A stretch of DNA of 64,000 nt from Brucella haematophila. Its GTDB lineage: Bacteria; Pseudomonadota; Alphaproteobacteria; Rhizobiales; Rhizobiaceae. Of the stretch, positions 9,200-18,554 are shown piece after piece (within the stretch, counting starts at the first letter, position 1; each line of letters begins with the position of its first letter). The position numbers were made by a program, and so were the translations under genes. Under the pieces are notes generated by a model. The model had not been told where the DNA came from, searched no databases, and saw only the letters and a program-made list of their open reading frames with translations. The stretch is taken from positions 124,001 to 188,000 of the forward strand of contig NZ_VCPE01000009.1 of the NCBI RefSeq assembly GCF_005938105.1, given 5' to 3'.

Positions 9200-11296
9200 T
9201 CACCGGTCACGAAAATGGTCGTGAATGGTGCGTGCCATTGCCTCCGATATGCCGTCGATCTGCATCAGGTCTTCCACCGCCGCACGGGAAACCGCTTTTG
9301 CCGTTCCGAAATGATGCAGCAAAGCGCGTTTGCGCGACGGGCCGATTCCCGCAATTTCATCGAGCGGGTTCCTGACCATCTCCTTCTTGCGTCGCGCGCG
9401 GTGCGTGCCGATGGCAAAGCGGTGCGCTTCGTCGCGCATCCGCTGGATGAAATAGAGAACAGGATCGCGCGGGGGCAGGGTGAAAGGCTGCTTGCCTTCA
9501 ACGAAAAACCGCTCGCGTCCCGCTTCACGGTCCACGCCCTTGGCGATGCCGATTGCATTGACCAGATTGGCGATACCCATTTCATTGAGAATCTGACGCA
9601 CAGCCCCCACTTGCCCCTGTCCACCATCAATGAGAATCACATCGGGCCAGGCCGGGAAACTGTCATTCACTTCAGGCGTTTCAAGGTTTTCCGGATCGGG
9701 CGCTTCATCCGGTGCGCCGTGCTCCTTCACCAGTCTTGAGAAGCGACGTTCGATCACTTCGCGCATCATGCCAAAATCGTCGCCCGGCGTGATATCGGTC
9801 GAGCGGATATTGAACTTGCGATACTGGTTTTTGACGAAGCCTTCCGGTCCGGCGACGATCATGCCGCCGACAGCATTCGTGCCCATAATATGGGAGTTAT
9901 CGTAGACCTCGATGCGGCGCGGCGTGCGTGCAAGACCGAACGTCTCCGCCATGCCTTGCAACAGACGCGCCTGCGATGAGGTTTCGGCAAGCCTGCGGCC
10001 CAGTGCTTCACGCGCATTGGTCAGCGCGTGATCGACAAGATCCTTTTTCTCGCCGCGTTGGGGCACATTGACCTGCACCTTATGACCGGCGCGGGTGGAA
10101 AGCGCCTCGGCGATGAGCGCCTGTTCTTCCACGGCTTCGGACAAAAGCACAAGGCGCGGGCAGGGTTTGTCATCGTAGAACTGCGACAGGAAAGCGCCCA
10201 GAACTTCCGCCGGGCCAAGCGAGCTGTCGGCCTTCGGATAATAAGCGCGGTTGCCCCAGTTCTGGCCGGTGCGGAAGAAGAAGACCTGAATACAGGTCAT
10301 GCCGCCTTCCTGATGGATGGCGAAAACATCGGCTTCTTCAACCGTCTGCGGATTGATGCCCTGATGCGACTGGACATGCGAAAGTGCTGCCAGACGGTCG
10401 CGATAGACCGCAGCATGTTCGAAATCGAGATCGGCGGATGCCGCCTGCATGGCGGTGGCCAGATGGTCTTTCACCGACTGGCTCTTGCCGGACAGGAATG
10501 CCTTGGCTTCGGAGACCAGCTCTCCATAATCCGCATCGCTGATTTCGTGCGTGCAGGGACCGGAGCAGCGCTTGATCTGATAGAGCAGGCAGGGGCGGGT
10601 GCGGCTTTCGAACACCGAATCTGTACAGGTGCGCAACAGGAAGGCGCGTTGCAGCGCGTTGATCGTGCGTCCCACAGCGCCCGCCGAAGCAAAGGGGCCG
10701 AAATAGTCGCCCTTGCGCGAGCGTGCACCGCGATGCTTGAAAATGCCGGGCGCACGATGGTCGCCGGTCAGCAGGATATAGGGAAACGACTTGTCGTCGC
10801 GCATCAGCACGTTGAAGCGCGGGCGCAATCTTTTGATCAGATTCGCTTCGAGCAGCAGCGCTTCGGTTTCCGTGCGCGTCACGACGAATTCCATCATCGC
10901 AGTCTCGCGGATCATCCGTACGATGCGATTCGAATGGGCTATTCCGCGTGCATAATTGGAAACGCGCTTTTTGAGGTTCCGCGCCTTGCCGACATAAAGA
11001 ACGTCGCCATCGCTGTTGAACATGCGATAGACGCCGGGATTGTTCGGCAGGCGTTTGACGAAGGCGTTGATGATATCCTGACCGCTAAGACCTGCCGTAT
11101 CCGGCAGCCCGTCCGACGAATCCCACTGGATCTGGTCGGCCATGGAAGGCGCAGCAACAATTTCGGAACCCACGTCGTCGCTGTCTTCATCATCATCGGC
11201 TACCGCATCGCCAATGATAATACCGGCCACGTCCTGCTCGTCGTCGGACGGCAAGTTCGCACTGGTATCGTCATGGTTTTTGCGGTTGCCGCTCAT
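9200..11296 (-). CDS. uvrC: Excinuclease ABC subunit C
   Basis: A 698-residue nuclease of nucleotide excision repair that makes both cuts around a UvrB-bound lesion. The GIY-YIG domain begins with PGVYRM and [16 protein letters not shown] motif region and the RNase H-like half follow, with [10 protein letters not shown] and the conserved ILIDGGQGQ. The C-terminus holds a helix-hairpin-helix pair ([20 protein letters not shown]). About 85 N-terminal residues before the GIY-YIG domain are acidic and low in complexity, which makes the protein longer than the usual 600-630. The ATG at 11296 overlaps the upstream SDR stop (ATGA), which decides the start over an upstream in-frame codon. Confidence 0.97.
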   Translation of the reverse strand: MSGNRKNHDDTSANLPSDDEQDVAGIIIGDAVADDDEDSDDVGSEIVAAPSMADQIQWDSSDGLPDTAGLSGQDIINAFVKRLPNNPGVYRMFNSDGDVLYVGKARNLKKRVSNYARGIAHSNRIVRMIRETAMMEFVVTRTETEALLLEANLIKRLRPRFNVLMRDDKSFPYILLTGDHRAPGIFKHRGARSRKGDYFGPFASAGAVGRTINALQRAFLLRTCTDSVFESRTRPCLLYQIKRCSGPCTHEISDADYGELVSEAKAFLSGKSQSVKDHLATAMQAASADLDFEHAAVYRDRLAALSHVQSHQGINPQTVEEADVFAIHQEGGMTCIQVFFFRTGQNWGNRAYYPKADSSLGPAEVLGAFLSQFYDDKPCPRLVLLSEAVEEQALIAEALSTRAGHKVQVNVPQRGEKKDLVDHALTNAREALGRRLAETSSQARLLQGMAETFGLARTPRRIEVYDNSHIMGTNAVGGMIVAGPEGFVKNQYRKFNIRSTDITPGDDFGMMREVIERRFSRLVKEHGAPDEAPDPENLETPEVNDSFPAWPDVILIDGGQGQVGAVRQILNEMGIANLVNAIGIAKGVDREAGRERFFVEGKQPFTLPPRDPVLYFIQRMRDEAHRFAIGTHRARRKKEMVRNPLDEIAGIGPSRKRALLHHFGTAKAVSRAAVEDLMQIDGISEAMARTIHDHFRDR

Positions 11297-12078
11297 TCCG
11301 TGATTCCTGCGATGTCGGGGGTTTCCCATGCCAGATGCTGCCCGCCATCGAGCGCAATCATCTGGCCGGTAATGGAACGATTCTCCCAGAAGTAACGCAC
11401 TGTACGACCAAATTCCGGCAATTCTGGCGCACGCTGCAAGGCCACCTTGCTGACTTGCCGTTCAAAATCACCCGGACGCTGCCGTTCGCTTGGCAAGGTC
11501 GGCCCCGGTGCAATCGCATTCACGCGAATGCGCGGCGCCAGTGCCTGCGCGAGCGTGCGGGTCGCATTCCAGAGAGCTGTCTTGGACAGTGTGTAAGAGA
11601 AGAAGTTCGGATTGAGCTTCCAGACGCGCTGGTCGATCACATTGACGATCAACCCATCGGTCGCTTCCGGCAAGGCCTTGGCCATGGCTTCCGAAAGAAT
11701 GACCGGCGCTTTGAGATGAATCGCGAAATGCCTGTCCCACAACGCCATGTCGAGATCACCAACCCGGTCATCCTCAAACAAGGATGCATTGTTAACCAGC
11801 AGGCGGATCGGCCCAAGCTGGCACTCGGCTTTCGCAAGAAGACCGCGCACATCCTGTTCGGATGTCAGGTCAGCCTGAACGACACAGGCGTTGCCGCCGC
11901 GCGCAATGATGGCGTCGGCCAGAGCCTGCCCTTCGTCAACCGAACGATTGCAGTGGATCGCAACAGGAAAGCCATGGGCAGCGAGGTCTTCAACAATCGC
12001 CTTTCCGATGCGCCGTGCGCCGCCCGTCACAAGAACCGGACATTTTGCAAGCTGGCTGACTTCCTGATCATTCAACAC
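11293..12078 (-). CDS. SDR oxidoreductase, pteridine-reductase-like
   Basis: A 261-residue short-chain dehydrogenase. The N-terminal nucleotide site reads TGGARRIG, a variant with paired Arg seen in pteridine reductases that prefer NADPH. NNAS and the catalytic YTLSK (Tyr-x3-Lys) follow. In rhizobia genes like this directly precede uvrC. A role in reduced pteridine or folate salvage is inferred from the Arg-Arg motif only; the substrate is not established. Its stop overlaps the uvrC start, so the two are coupled in translation. Confidence 0.85.
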   Translation of the reverse strand: MLNDQEVSQLAKCPVLVTGGARRIGKAIVEDLAAHGFPVAIHCNRSVDEGQALADAIIARGGNACVVQADLTSEQDVRGLLAKAECQLGPIRLLVNNASLFEDDRVGDLDMALWDRHFAIHLKAPVILSEAMAKALPEATDGLIVNVIDQRVWKLNPNFFSYTLSKTALWNATRTLAQALAPRIRVNAIAPGPTLPSERQRPGDFERQVSKVALQRAPELPEFGRTVRYFWENRSITGQMIALDGGQHLAWETPDIAGITE

Positions 12079-12458
12079 GGTAAATACTTTCTTATCGAGA
12101 TTCTCTCGTGAATTTCATGCCATTTTGCTCAGGAAATTGCATCCATTAATAGCGCCAAGCGGGTCGGCTGCTGACAAAACAGTAGCAATTTCAGGTGCTT
12201 CTCGCGGCGAAGGGGTGAGTTGATTGCCCCGCAACAATCCGCACCTGCTCATATAGTCACAAAAGGTTGGCGTTGCGAGAATGCAACATCGCATTTTTGC
12301 CATTTTCTCGTCGGGTTTTCTTCACAGAAGCGGGCATTTCGTGCCGCAATTACCGACGATACCTCCTCCCCATCAGCACGGCATGGGCAGTTCACTCCCA
12401 AAACGCTGCCTGCCCGATAAGGGACCGTGTCAAACGTAATTTGTGTAAGGAGAATGCT
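12079..12458. promoter_or_regulatory. Upstream region of omp25
   Basis: A 380-base gene-free stretch between the divergent SDR gene and omp25, long enough for complex control. A dyad GTTGC-N6-GCAAC is at 12272-12287, followed by an AT-rich tract. The omp25 ribosome site AAGGAG is at about 12447-12452. In Brucella, omp25 is controlled by the BvrR/BvrS two-component system; I cannot point to a BvrR site here. Short frames in both strands have no ribosome sites and are not called. Confidence 0.4.
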
Positions 12459-13100
12459 ATGCGCACTCTTAAGTCTCTCGTAATCGCCTCGGCTGCGCTG
12501 CTGCCGTTCTCTGCGACTGCCTTTGCTGCTGACGCCATTCAGGAACAGCCTCCTGTTCCGGCTCCGGTCGAAATGGCTCCTCAGAACACCTGGGCTGGCG
12601 GCTACACCGGTCTGTACCTCGGCTACGGCTGGAACAAGGCCAAGACCGACGCTGTTGGCACCGTAAAGCCTGACGACTGGAAAGCTGGCGCATACGCTGG
12701 CTGGAACTTCCAGCAGGACCAGTTCGTATACGGTGTTGAAGGTGACGCCGGTTACTCCTGGGCCAAGAAGTCCAAGGACGGTCTGGAAGTCAAGCAGGGC
12801 TTCGAAGGCTCGCTGCGTGCACGTCTCGGCTACGACCTGAACCCGATCATGCCATACATCACCGGTGGTGTTGCTGGTTCGCAGGTTAAGCTCAGCGGCA
12901 ATGGCGACGACGAAAGCAAGTTCCGCGTTGGTTGGACTGCTGGTGCCGGTATGGAAGCCAAGCTGACCGAAAACATCCTGGGCCGCGTTGAATATCGCTA
13001 CACCCAGTTCGGTAACAAGGACTACGACCTTGGCGGCGCTTCCGTCAGCAACAAGCTCGACACCCACGACATCCGCGTCGGTCTCGGCTACAAGTTCTAA
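12459..13100 (+). CDS. omp25: Omp25-type outer membrane protein
   Basis: A 213-residue outer membrane beta-barrel. Residues 1-23 are a cleaved signal peptide ending ATAFA-AD. A short proline-rich linker ([11 protein letters not shown]) and then alternating aromatic/glycine strands follow, ending in the classic C-terminal YKF. From memory the sequence is close to Brucella Omp25 along its whole length, including the segments [16 protein letters not shown] and [17 protein letters not shown]. In Brucella, Omp25 is a major surface protein that binds LPS and peptidoglycan. AAGGAG before 12459 fixes the start. Codon use is highly biased, consistent with abundance, and a strong terminator follows. 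Confidence 0.95.
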   Translation: MRTLKSLVIASAALLPFSATAFAADAIQEQPPVPAPVEMAPQNTWAGGYTGLYLGYGWNKAKTDAVGTVKPDDWKAGAYAGWNFQQDQFVYGVEGDAGYSWAKKSKDGLEVKQGFEGSLRARLGYDLNPIMPYITGGVAGSQVKLSGNGDDESKFRVGWTAGAGMEAKLTENILGRVEYRYTQFGNKDYDLGGASVSNKLDTHDIRVGLGYKF

Positions 13101-13123
13101 TTATCTGATAATTGAACACGGAA

Positions 13124-13151
13124 AACCGGGCAGGCAACTGCCCGGTTTTTT
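13124..13151 (+). terminator. Intrinsic terminator of omp25
   Basis: A perfect ten-base stem AACCGGGCAG/CTGCCCGGTT closed by a GCAA tetraloop and followed by six to seven T residues. Confidence 0.92.
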
Positions 13152-13187
13152 GTTGTTCGAAGTTCTCTTCGCCGGAAGTTCGTCCGT

Positions 13188-14072
13188 TCAGCGCCCTTCC
13201 TGCTCTGCCGTATCGACCAGCCAGTTGCGGAAAGAGGCCATAGCGTCTGTTTCCGGGCGAGATTGAAGTCGCGCCAGCCAGTAGCTGCCCATCGTTACTG
13301 TCTGCCGGAAAGGCTGAACGATTGTTTCGGCATGAAGCTGCCGGGTGAACATTGACGGCGGTGCAAGTGCTACGCCCGCGCCCTGTATCGCGGCCTCCAT
13401 CATCGCCAGCGAGGAGTCGAACATGATGCTTTTGGGCAGCGGCATGTCTCCGGTGACGCCGGCAGCAGCAAACCATTGCGACCATTCATCGGCCCGGTAG
13501 GATCTGAGCAGCGTTTGTCGTGTCAGATCCGATGGTGTTTTCAACTGGTTTGCTATGTCTGAAATGCACAAGGGCGAAAGCGGTGCTTCCAGCAGCCGGG
13601 TCGCATCGACACCGTGCCAGGCGCCAGACCCGAAGCGAATCGCAAAATCCAGTCCTTCAGCCGCGATGTCGACGCGATTATTGTTGGTTGAAAGCCGCAA
13701 ATCGATGAACGGATGCGTGGTCTGAAAGTCGCGCAGGCGAGGGATGAGCCAGCCGACCGCCAGCGTTCCCACAACGCCGACGCGCAGCACCTCGCGATAA
13801 TGTCCGCCCTCGAAACGTTCCAGTGTCCCGGCGATGCTGTCAAATGCTTCGCGCAGGGTGGGCAACAACGTTTCACCTTCATGGGTCAGCAACAATCCAC
13901 GCGGCAGGCGCTCGAACAGGGTGACATTGAGGCGGTGCTCGAGGCTTTTCACCTGATGGCTGACGGCGGCCTGTGTCACACACAATTCGATTGCCGCCTT
14001 GGTGAAACTCAGATGGCGCGCAGAAGCCTCGAAGGCGCGCAGTGCATTGAGCGGAAGATGAGGCCGTACCAT
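13188..14072 (-). CDS. ampR: AmpR, LysR-type regulator of ampC
   Basis: A 294-residue LysR-family regulator. The opening RPHLPLNALRAFEASARHL and the HTH TQAAVSHQVKSLE match AmpR proteins, as do the effector-domain blocks STNNNRVD, EGLDFAIR, LLRSYRADEW and SYWLARLQSR. In Enterobacterales and Pseudomonas, AmpR represses ampC when bound to UDP-MurNAc-pentapeptide and activates it when anhydro-muropeptides accumulate under beta-lactam stress. It diverges from ampC as in those systems, so inducible resistance is the likely outcome. The ATG at 14072 is chosen because the family starts there; an upstream start would add MGIA. Confidence 0.93.
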   Translation of the reverse strand: MVRPHLPLNALRAFEASARHLSFTKAAIELCVTQAAVSHQVKSLEHRLNVTLFERLPRGLLLTHEGETLLPTLREAFDSIAGTLERFEGGHYREVLRVGVVGTLAVGWLIPRLRDFQTTHPFIDLRLSTNNNRVDIAAEGLDFAIRFGSGAWHGVDATRLLEAPLSPLCISDIANQLKTPSDLTRQTLLRSYRADEWSQWFAAAGVTGDMPLPKSIMFDSSLAMMEAAIQGAGVALAPPSMFTRQLHAETIVQPFRQTVTMGSYWLARLQSRPETDAMASFRNWLVDTAEQEGR

Positions 14073-14291
14073 CGCTATACCCAAATTTTTCTAATGCCAG
14101 AGCCAAGATAACGTCGTTTGTTTCGGACGTACAGCTCGCTTATATCGAGAGTGCCGGATAGACGGGTTTTGATTTCAATTCACCCGCATCAGGGCTAACG
14201 CGCGTTATTTCACATGAGAAAACAATGATTTCCACCGCATGCCCCCAGAGCAGTGGAAAAATCGCTTCACGATGAGGATTGCGTATAAGTC
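14073..14291. promoter_or_regulatory. ampR-ampC divergent control region
   Basis: A 219-base region that must hold both promoters and the AmpR site. I looked for the enterobacterial AmpR box (a T-N11-A dyad around CTAAAT) and saw no clear copy, so the operator is not assigned. The ampC start has only a weak ribosome site upstream. Confidence 0.5.
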
Positions 14292-15464
14292 ATGAGAAAA
14301 ATTACCGTTTCCACTTTGAGTATGGTCACCATCGCCAGCCTGTTGTCCAGCGTATCTGCACAGGCTGCGGGCGCATTGAGCGAGAAAGAAATCAGACATC
14401 TGGTCGATGAAACGATCAAGCCTGTCATGACTGAGCACAAGATCCCCGGCATGGCCGTGGCCGTGACGGCTGGCGGTGAGACCTACTTTTTCGGCTATGG
14501 TGTTGCCTCGAAAGAAAGTGGACAGAAGGTGACCGAAGACACGATCTTCGAGATCGGTTCCGTCTCCAAGACCTTTACCGCCACGCTTGGCGGATTGGGG
14601 CTTGCGGAAGGCGCGTTCAAACTGGGCGATCCCGCGACGAAATTCGCTCCTGAACTGGCAAGCAGCGGCTTTGACAAGGTCTCGATGCTCGATCTTGGCA
14701 CTTATACGGCGGGCGGTTTGCCCTTGCAGTTTCCAGACAGTGTCACCGATCACCAGACGATGATCGACTATTTCAAGAACTGGAAGCCGGATTATCCGGC
14801 GGGAACACAACGGCGTTATTCGAATCCGAGTATCGGTCTGTTCGGTTATCTCGCTGCCCAAAGCATGGGCGAGCCCTTCGACAAGGTGATGGAAAACAAG
14901 CTTATTCCGGCATTCGGCCTGAAGCACACATTCATTCGTGTGCCTGAAAGCCAGATGAAGAATTACGCTTATGGCTATTCGAAAGCCAACAAGCCGATCC
15001 GCGTGTCTCCCGGTGCATTCGACGCGCAGGCCTATGGAATCAAAACCACTGCACCGGATTTGATTCGTTTTGTGCAATTGAATATGGACAGCGCATCGCT
15101 CGATCAGCCGATGCAGAAGGCCGTAGCGGCCACGCATACCGGCTATTACAAGGTCGGAGACATGACACAGAGCCTCGGCTGGGAGCGGTACACCTATCCG
15201 CTGAGCCTGAAAACGCTACTTGGTGGCAACACCTCCGACATGGCGATGAAATCGCACAAAATCGAAAGGCTCGATCCGCCCATGCAGCCGTCAGACGACA
15301 TGCTGCTCAATAAGACCGGTTCGACCGGCGGCTTTGGTGCCTATGTGGCCTTCGTGCCGGCTAAGAAGATCGGCATAGTGATGCTTGCGAACCGCAACTA
15401 TCCGAATGAAGAACGGATCAAGGCCGGTTACCGCATCCTGAAGGCCCTGGACGGCAACCACTAG
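14292..15464 (+). CDS. ampC: Class C beta-lactamase, OCH-like
   Basis: A 390-residue periplasmic serine cephalosporinase. A signal peptide covers residues 1-26 (ending SAQAA). The active-site motifs are intact: SVSK at 90-93 with the nucleophile Ser90, YSN at 176-178 and KTG at 341-343. By recollection the body resembles the OCH enzymes of Ochrobactrum anthropi (for example FGYGVASKESGQKVTEDTIF), but the N-terminus and many positions differ, so it is an OCH-family variant rather than OCH-1. Together with divergent ampR it forms an inducible resistance unit. The stop codon TAG is formed by the first bases of a downstream repeat. Confidence 0.95.
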   Translation: MRKITVSTLSMVTIASLLSSVSAQAAGALSEKEIRHLVDETIKPVMTEHKIPGMAVAVTAGGETYFFGYGVASKESGQKVTEDTIFEIGSVSKTFTATLGGLGLAEGAFKLGDPATKFAPELASSGFDKVSMLDLGTYTAGGLPLQFPDSVTDHQTMIDYFKNWKPDYPAGTQRRYSNPSIGLFGYLAAQSMGEPFDKVMENKLIPAFGLKHTFIRVPESQMKNYAYGYSKANKPIRVSPGAFDAQAYGIKTTAPDLIRFVQLNMDSASLDQPMQKAVAATHTGYYKVGDMTQSLGWERYTYPLSLKTLLGGNTSDMAMKSHKIERLDPPMQPSDDMLLNKTGSTGGFGAYVAFVPAKKIGIVMLANRNYPNEERIKAGYRILKALDGNH

Positions 15465-15566
15465 AGCGGTTCCGTTTAAAACGGAATCGTGGAACCGCTC
15501 TATCTATTTGTTTCTACGCAGTATTCTACGCAAAACCGCTACGCACTTTTGCTGGAAATGCTCTAA
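15463..15566. repeat. Mosaic palindromic repeat, copy 2
   Basis: It shares the plan of the repeat at 3403: AGAGCGGTTCC...GGAACCGCTCT encloses a CCGTTT/AAACGG stem, a TCTATTTGTTT linker follows, and then a block related to GCAAAACCG...CACTTTT ends in GCTCT. It is well diverged from copies 1 and 4. Its first bases overlap the ampC stop (TAGAGC). Confidence 0.6.
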
Positions 15567-15580
15567 TCGCCAAAAACGCA

Positions 15581-15611
15581 AAAGCCCCGGATAGCGGCTG
15601 CCATCCGGGGC
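15581..15611 (-). terminator. Intrinsic terminator of the GST gene
   Basis: Nine-base arms GCCCCGGAT/ATCCGGGGC flank a ten-base loop. On the minus strand the stem is followed by CTTTTGCG, a short T-run, consistent with ending the GST transcript. Confidence 0.75.
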
Positions 15612-15646
15612 GTTCTTGTCTTCATCAAGAAGGTTTAGCCGTGAAC

Positions 15647-16246
15647 TCAGCCTTGCGGCAGCAGGGCCGTGAGTTCCGGATGCAGTTCCTGAAAACGCTT
15701 GACCCAGCGCTTGAGCTTCGGACGTCCGCGCTCCCATTTGCCGTCAAAGCGCAGCGCGAGATAGCCAAGCGTTGCAGCAACGGCGATATGGCCCGCATGG
15801 AGTTTGCCCGCCAGACGGGGCGGGGCTTCATTGAGCAGGTCGAGCGCGCGCTCTGCCTTGCGCCATTGCAGATCCAGCCAAGGCTGATGGATTTTCTCTT
15901 CCGGGCGCATGCGGCGTTCGTAGACATGCGCGAGGAGAACGTCAGCCAGACCATCAGCAATGGCCTCATAACGCTCGGCATCGGTGCGCTTTTCCGCATT
16001 GCGCGGGAAAAGCTTGTTGCCAGAAACGCGGTTCAGATATTGCGTGATGGCGCGGCTGTCGAAAACCGCCTTGCCGTCATCCGTGACGAGGGTTGGAATC
16101 TTGCCAAGCGGATTGGCGGTGATGAGGTTCTCCGGCTCTGCCGACGTGTTCACAACCACGCTTTCAAAAGGGACGCCTGCATAATGCGCGGCCATACGCA
16201 CCTTCGCGCTATAAGGCGAGGCGGGTGAATAGAGAATCTGCGTCAT
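15647..16246 (-). CDS. Glutathione S-transferase family protein
   Basis: A 199-residue protein with the GST layout. The N-terminal thioredoxin-like domain begins ILYSPASPYSAKVRMAA, where the SPYSAKVR segment supplies the catalytic Ser/Cys region, followed by NPLGKIPTLV and the gamma-glutamyl-contact DSRAITQYL. The C-terminal all-helical domain is complete. This resembles the YibF/GstB-like proteins of Proteobacteria, which are often not classical detoxifying GSTs. AGGA lies before the ATG. It stands 23 bases below the RNase T2 stop on the same strand, with its own start signals, so it could be read through from that unit. Confidence 0.88.
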   Translation of the reverse strand: MTQILYSPASPYSAKVRMAAHYAGVPFESVVVNTSAEPENLITANPLGKIPTLVTDDGKAVFDSRAITQYLNRVSGNKLFPRNAEKRTDAERYEAIADGLADVLLAHVYERRMRPEEKIHQPWLDLQWRKAERALDLLNEAPPRLAGKLHAGHIAVAATLGYLALRFDGKWERGRPKLKRWVKRFQELHPELTALLPQG

Positions 16247-16268
16247 GTTTGATTCCTGAGAATGAAGA

Positions 16269-16964
16269 TTATTGGGTTGCCGGCATCATGACCGAACGGC
16301 TGCGGCAGGAGTTGTTGTTGACCTCCTGGCAGGCGCGAAACTGGAGATCCTTCGTCATGCAGATGCGCACTTCCTGAAGATAGTTGCGCTGGCACGTGAC
16401 GGAAATGCCATTTGCCTTCATGCCCGGATTGGCAGCGATGAAGGCGTTTTCGACGAGCATCGGGTCAACACGGCGGTTGCCGCTCACGCTGCGCAGGCTC
16501 GGTGGGATATTGACCTGATCATAGGCTTTGCGAAGCGTGCCGAAATAGTCGGTCTGCGACAGGCCGGAACAGCTTCCGTGCTTGCGCCATTCATGCCCGA
16601 TCAATCCGGCAGCAGGCATGATGTCGGAAAGGCTGGAAATGATCTGGCGCGGAACATAACCGCCGCGGCTGCGGTCATTGTCGAGCTGGCAATTGGCCGG
16701 ATAGCCCCATTCATTCTGCGGCCACAGACCGTGCGCCACAAAGCCAAAAGGCCGCTGCGTGTTGCACTGCTGCTTGTTGGCGCGGCGGCCCTCCGACGCG
16801 CAATAGCTCGGCGACCACGAAAGCGACAGCACATAGAAGTCGAAATCGCCGGGCACATCGCCGTTGTCGCGGTCGTCAGCGAAGGCCGCACCCGACAAGA
16901 GTGTCGTTGCCATCAGGGCAACCGAAAGCAAAGCGCTTGGGACAGCCGCCAGTCTTCGCAGCAT
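16269..16964 (-). CDS. Secreted ribonuclease T2
   Basis: A 231-residue exported endoribonuclease. A signal peptide covers about 30 residues (ending GAAFA-DD). Both catalytic blocks are present: FVAHGLWPQNEWG (CAS I, His) and IGHEWRKHGSC (CAS II, with His/Glu/Lys/His), together with family cysteines. T2 enzymes cut RNA through a 2',3'-cyclic intermediate in the periplasm or outside the cell. The ATG at 16964 follows GGAGGT; an earlier in-frame start would erase the signal peptide. It lies 16 bases after another exported protein on the same strand, so the two probably form one transcript. Confidence 0.92.
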   Translation of the reverse strand: MLRRLAAVPSALLSVALMATTLLSGAAFADDRDNGDVPGDFDFYVLSLSWSPSYCASEGRRANKQQCNTQRPFGFVAHGLWPQNEWGYPANCQLDNDRSRGGYVPRQIISSLSDIMPAAGLIGHEWRKHGSCSGLSQTDYFGTLRKAYDQVNIPPSLRSVSGNRRVDPMLVENAFIAANPGMKANGISVTCQRNYLQEVRICMTKDLQFRACQEVNNNSCRSRSVMMPATQ

Positions 16965-16980
16965 GGGACCTCCGGTCAGG

Positions 16981-17457
16981 TCAGCGGAGGACGCGGCAGC
17001 TTGGCGCGTCGTAGACATACCAGCGGTCGAAGCCTTCAACGCAGAATTCCACGTTGCGGCCGACAGAGGCAAAACCCTGACCGTCTTCGATCAGATACCA
17101 GACCGAACGGTACTGGCCGTCGCTCAATACGGCGGTGGCCTTGCAATAGGTACGTTCGATCTCAGCCGGGTTTGTCTTCGGCTCAAAACGGGTCAGGCGC
17201 ACATCGCTCATCGCGGAAATGCCAACTTGCGGCAGTTCGGGCACATGACGCACCTGATAGCCGAAACGCGAGACCACCGAGCGCAGCACGCTCTGCTGGT
17301 TGCAGACGGTGTTGTCGACCACAGCTGGGGCGGACTGAAGGTAATCGGCAGCGCTGGCGGGCAGGGCTGCAAAGGTGAGCGGCAGGACGGAGGCGGCGAA
17401 GAGGGCGGCCCGCGAAAAGCGTCCGAAGCGATCCAGTTTGCCCGAGGTAAGTTGCAT
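16981..17457 (-). CDS. Exported protein of unknown function, RNase T2 partner
   Basis: A 158-residue protein with an N-terminal signal (about residues 10-37, ending LPASAA) and four cysteines in the mature part that could form disulfides. No family is recognised. It immediately precedes the secreted RNase T2 with 16 bases between them, which suggests co-expression and perhaps a linked periplasmic role such as nutrient RNA use or inhibition. That link is inferred from position only. The start at 17457 removes a 32-residue arginine-rich extension that would spoil the signal peptide. Confidence 0.75.
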   Translation of the reverse strand: MQLTSGKLDRFGRFSRAALFAASVLPLTFAALPASAADYLQSAPAVVDNTVCNQQSVLRSVVSRFGYQVRHVPELPQVGISAMSDVRLTRFEPKTNPAEIERTYCKATAVLSDGQYRSVWYLIEDGQGFASVGRNVEFCVEGFDRWYVYDAPSCRVLR

Positions 17458-17556
17458 GTCTCTATCCTGTCCCAAAATGCGAACGCGAAGCGTGCGCTTA
17501 TGTCTGTGATAGCCGAAGCTTTGCTTCGCGCAGTTTCTTTCAGCAGGCCGCAACGG

Positions 17557-18429
17557 TCAAGTGCGATCCGTCTCGCCGCGTATCCACCGAACACTGAAAT
17601 CGCTTCCCTTTTCCTCAGTCAGCAGTTTCGTAAGGGTGGGAAGCAGCGTTTGCATCTCACTTTCGAGTGTATAGGGCGGATTCACAACGATCATACCGGT
17701 GCCATCAAGGCGCGGTTCGGATGAGGGCGGGCGAATCGCCAGCTCAATCTGCATGATTTTCGGAATGCCGGTTTCATAAAGCCGTTTGGCGAAACGCTCG
17801 GTTTCCTTGCGATCTTTCACCGGATACCACAGCGCGTAAGTGCCGCCGCCGAAGCGCTTGTGCGCCTTGGCGAGCCCATCCACCATACGGTCAAATTCGC
17901 CTTCAATTTCGAAAGGCGGATCGACCAGCACGAGGCCGCGCTTTTCCTTGGGCGGGAGATGCGCCCCCATTGCCAGCCAGCCGTCGAGTTCAATGACGCG
18001 CACCTGATAATCGCCGTCGAAACGCTTTGCCAGTTTGGCCGCATCCTGCGGATGCAGTTCCAGCGTCGACAGACGGTCCTGCTTACGCAACAGATGTCGT
18101 GTCACATAGGGCGAACCGGGATAATGACGGAGCTTTCCGTTCGCATTTACCGCACGCACCGCATCGAGATAAGGTGCGAGCAGTTCCAGCGCTGCCGGTT
18201 CGATCTGGCCCTTGTCGACCGCATCGACAAGGCGGTGAATGCCGCCGGTCCATTCGCCGGTCTTGCCCGCTTCCACACCTTTCAGGTCGTAAAGCCCGAT
18301 GCCCGCATGGGTATCGATGACGCGAAAGGCCTGATCCTTGCGCTTCAGATAATCGATGATACGGGCGAGGATGACGTGCTTGACGACATCCGCGAAATTT
18401 CCGGCGTGATAGGCGTGACGATAGTTCAT
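17557..18429 (-). CDS. rlmJ: 23S rRNA (adenine2030-N6)-methyltransferase
   Basis: A 290-residue protein matching RlmJ (YhiR), which methylates A2030 of 23S rRNA. The N-terminus MNYRHAYHAGNFADVVKHV is diagnostic, and the catalytic LVDPPFE motif and the SAM-binding region are present. The ATG at 18429 is the family start; 24 further upstream residues are not conserved. It diverges from the DMT transporter at 18555. Confidence 0.95.
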   Translation of the reverse strand: MNYRHAYHAGNFADVVKHVILARIIDYLKRKDQAFRVIDTHAGIGLYDLKGVEAGKTGEWTGGIHRLVDAVDKGQIEPAALELLAPYLDAVRAVNANGKLRHYPGSPYVTRHLLRKQDRLSTLELHPQDAAKLAKRFDGDYQVRVIELDGWLAMGAHLPPKEKRGLVLVDPPFEIEGEFDRMVDGLAKAHKRFGGGTYALWYPVKDRKETERFAKRLYETGIPKIMQIELAIRPPSSEPRLDGTGMIVVNPPYTLESEMQTLLPTLTKLLTEEKGSDFSVRWIRGETDRT

Positions 18430-18554
18430 GATCGCGCTTGTTTCACGGCTTGTGGTTTTCGGCAAGAGCGATGCGAATTTCCGATTCGCCTTGGCTGTCA
18501 TAAATGTGACATACAGCGTTCACCAACCGCATCTTCACCTGAGTCGAGCTTGCA

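Noticed and set aside
12249-13067. 272-residue minus-strand frame opposite omp25
   Set aside because: Shadow of the strongly codon-biased omp25; the forward frame has signal peptide, barrel and ribosome site.
14073-14291. Search for the enterobacterial AmpR box
   Set aside because: No clear CTAAAT-type dyad found; the region is listed without an assigned operator.
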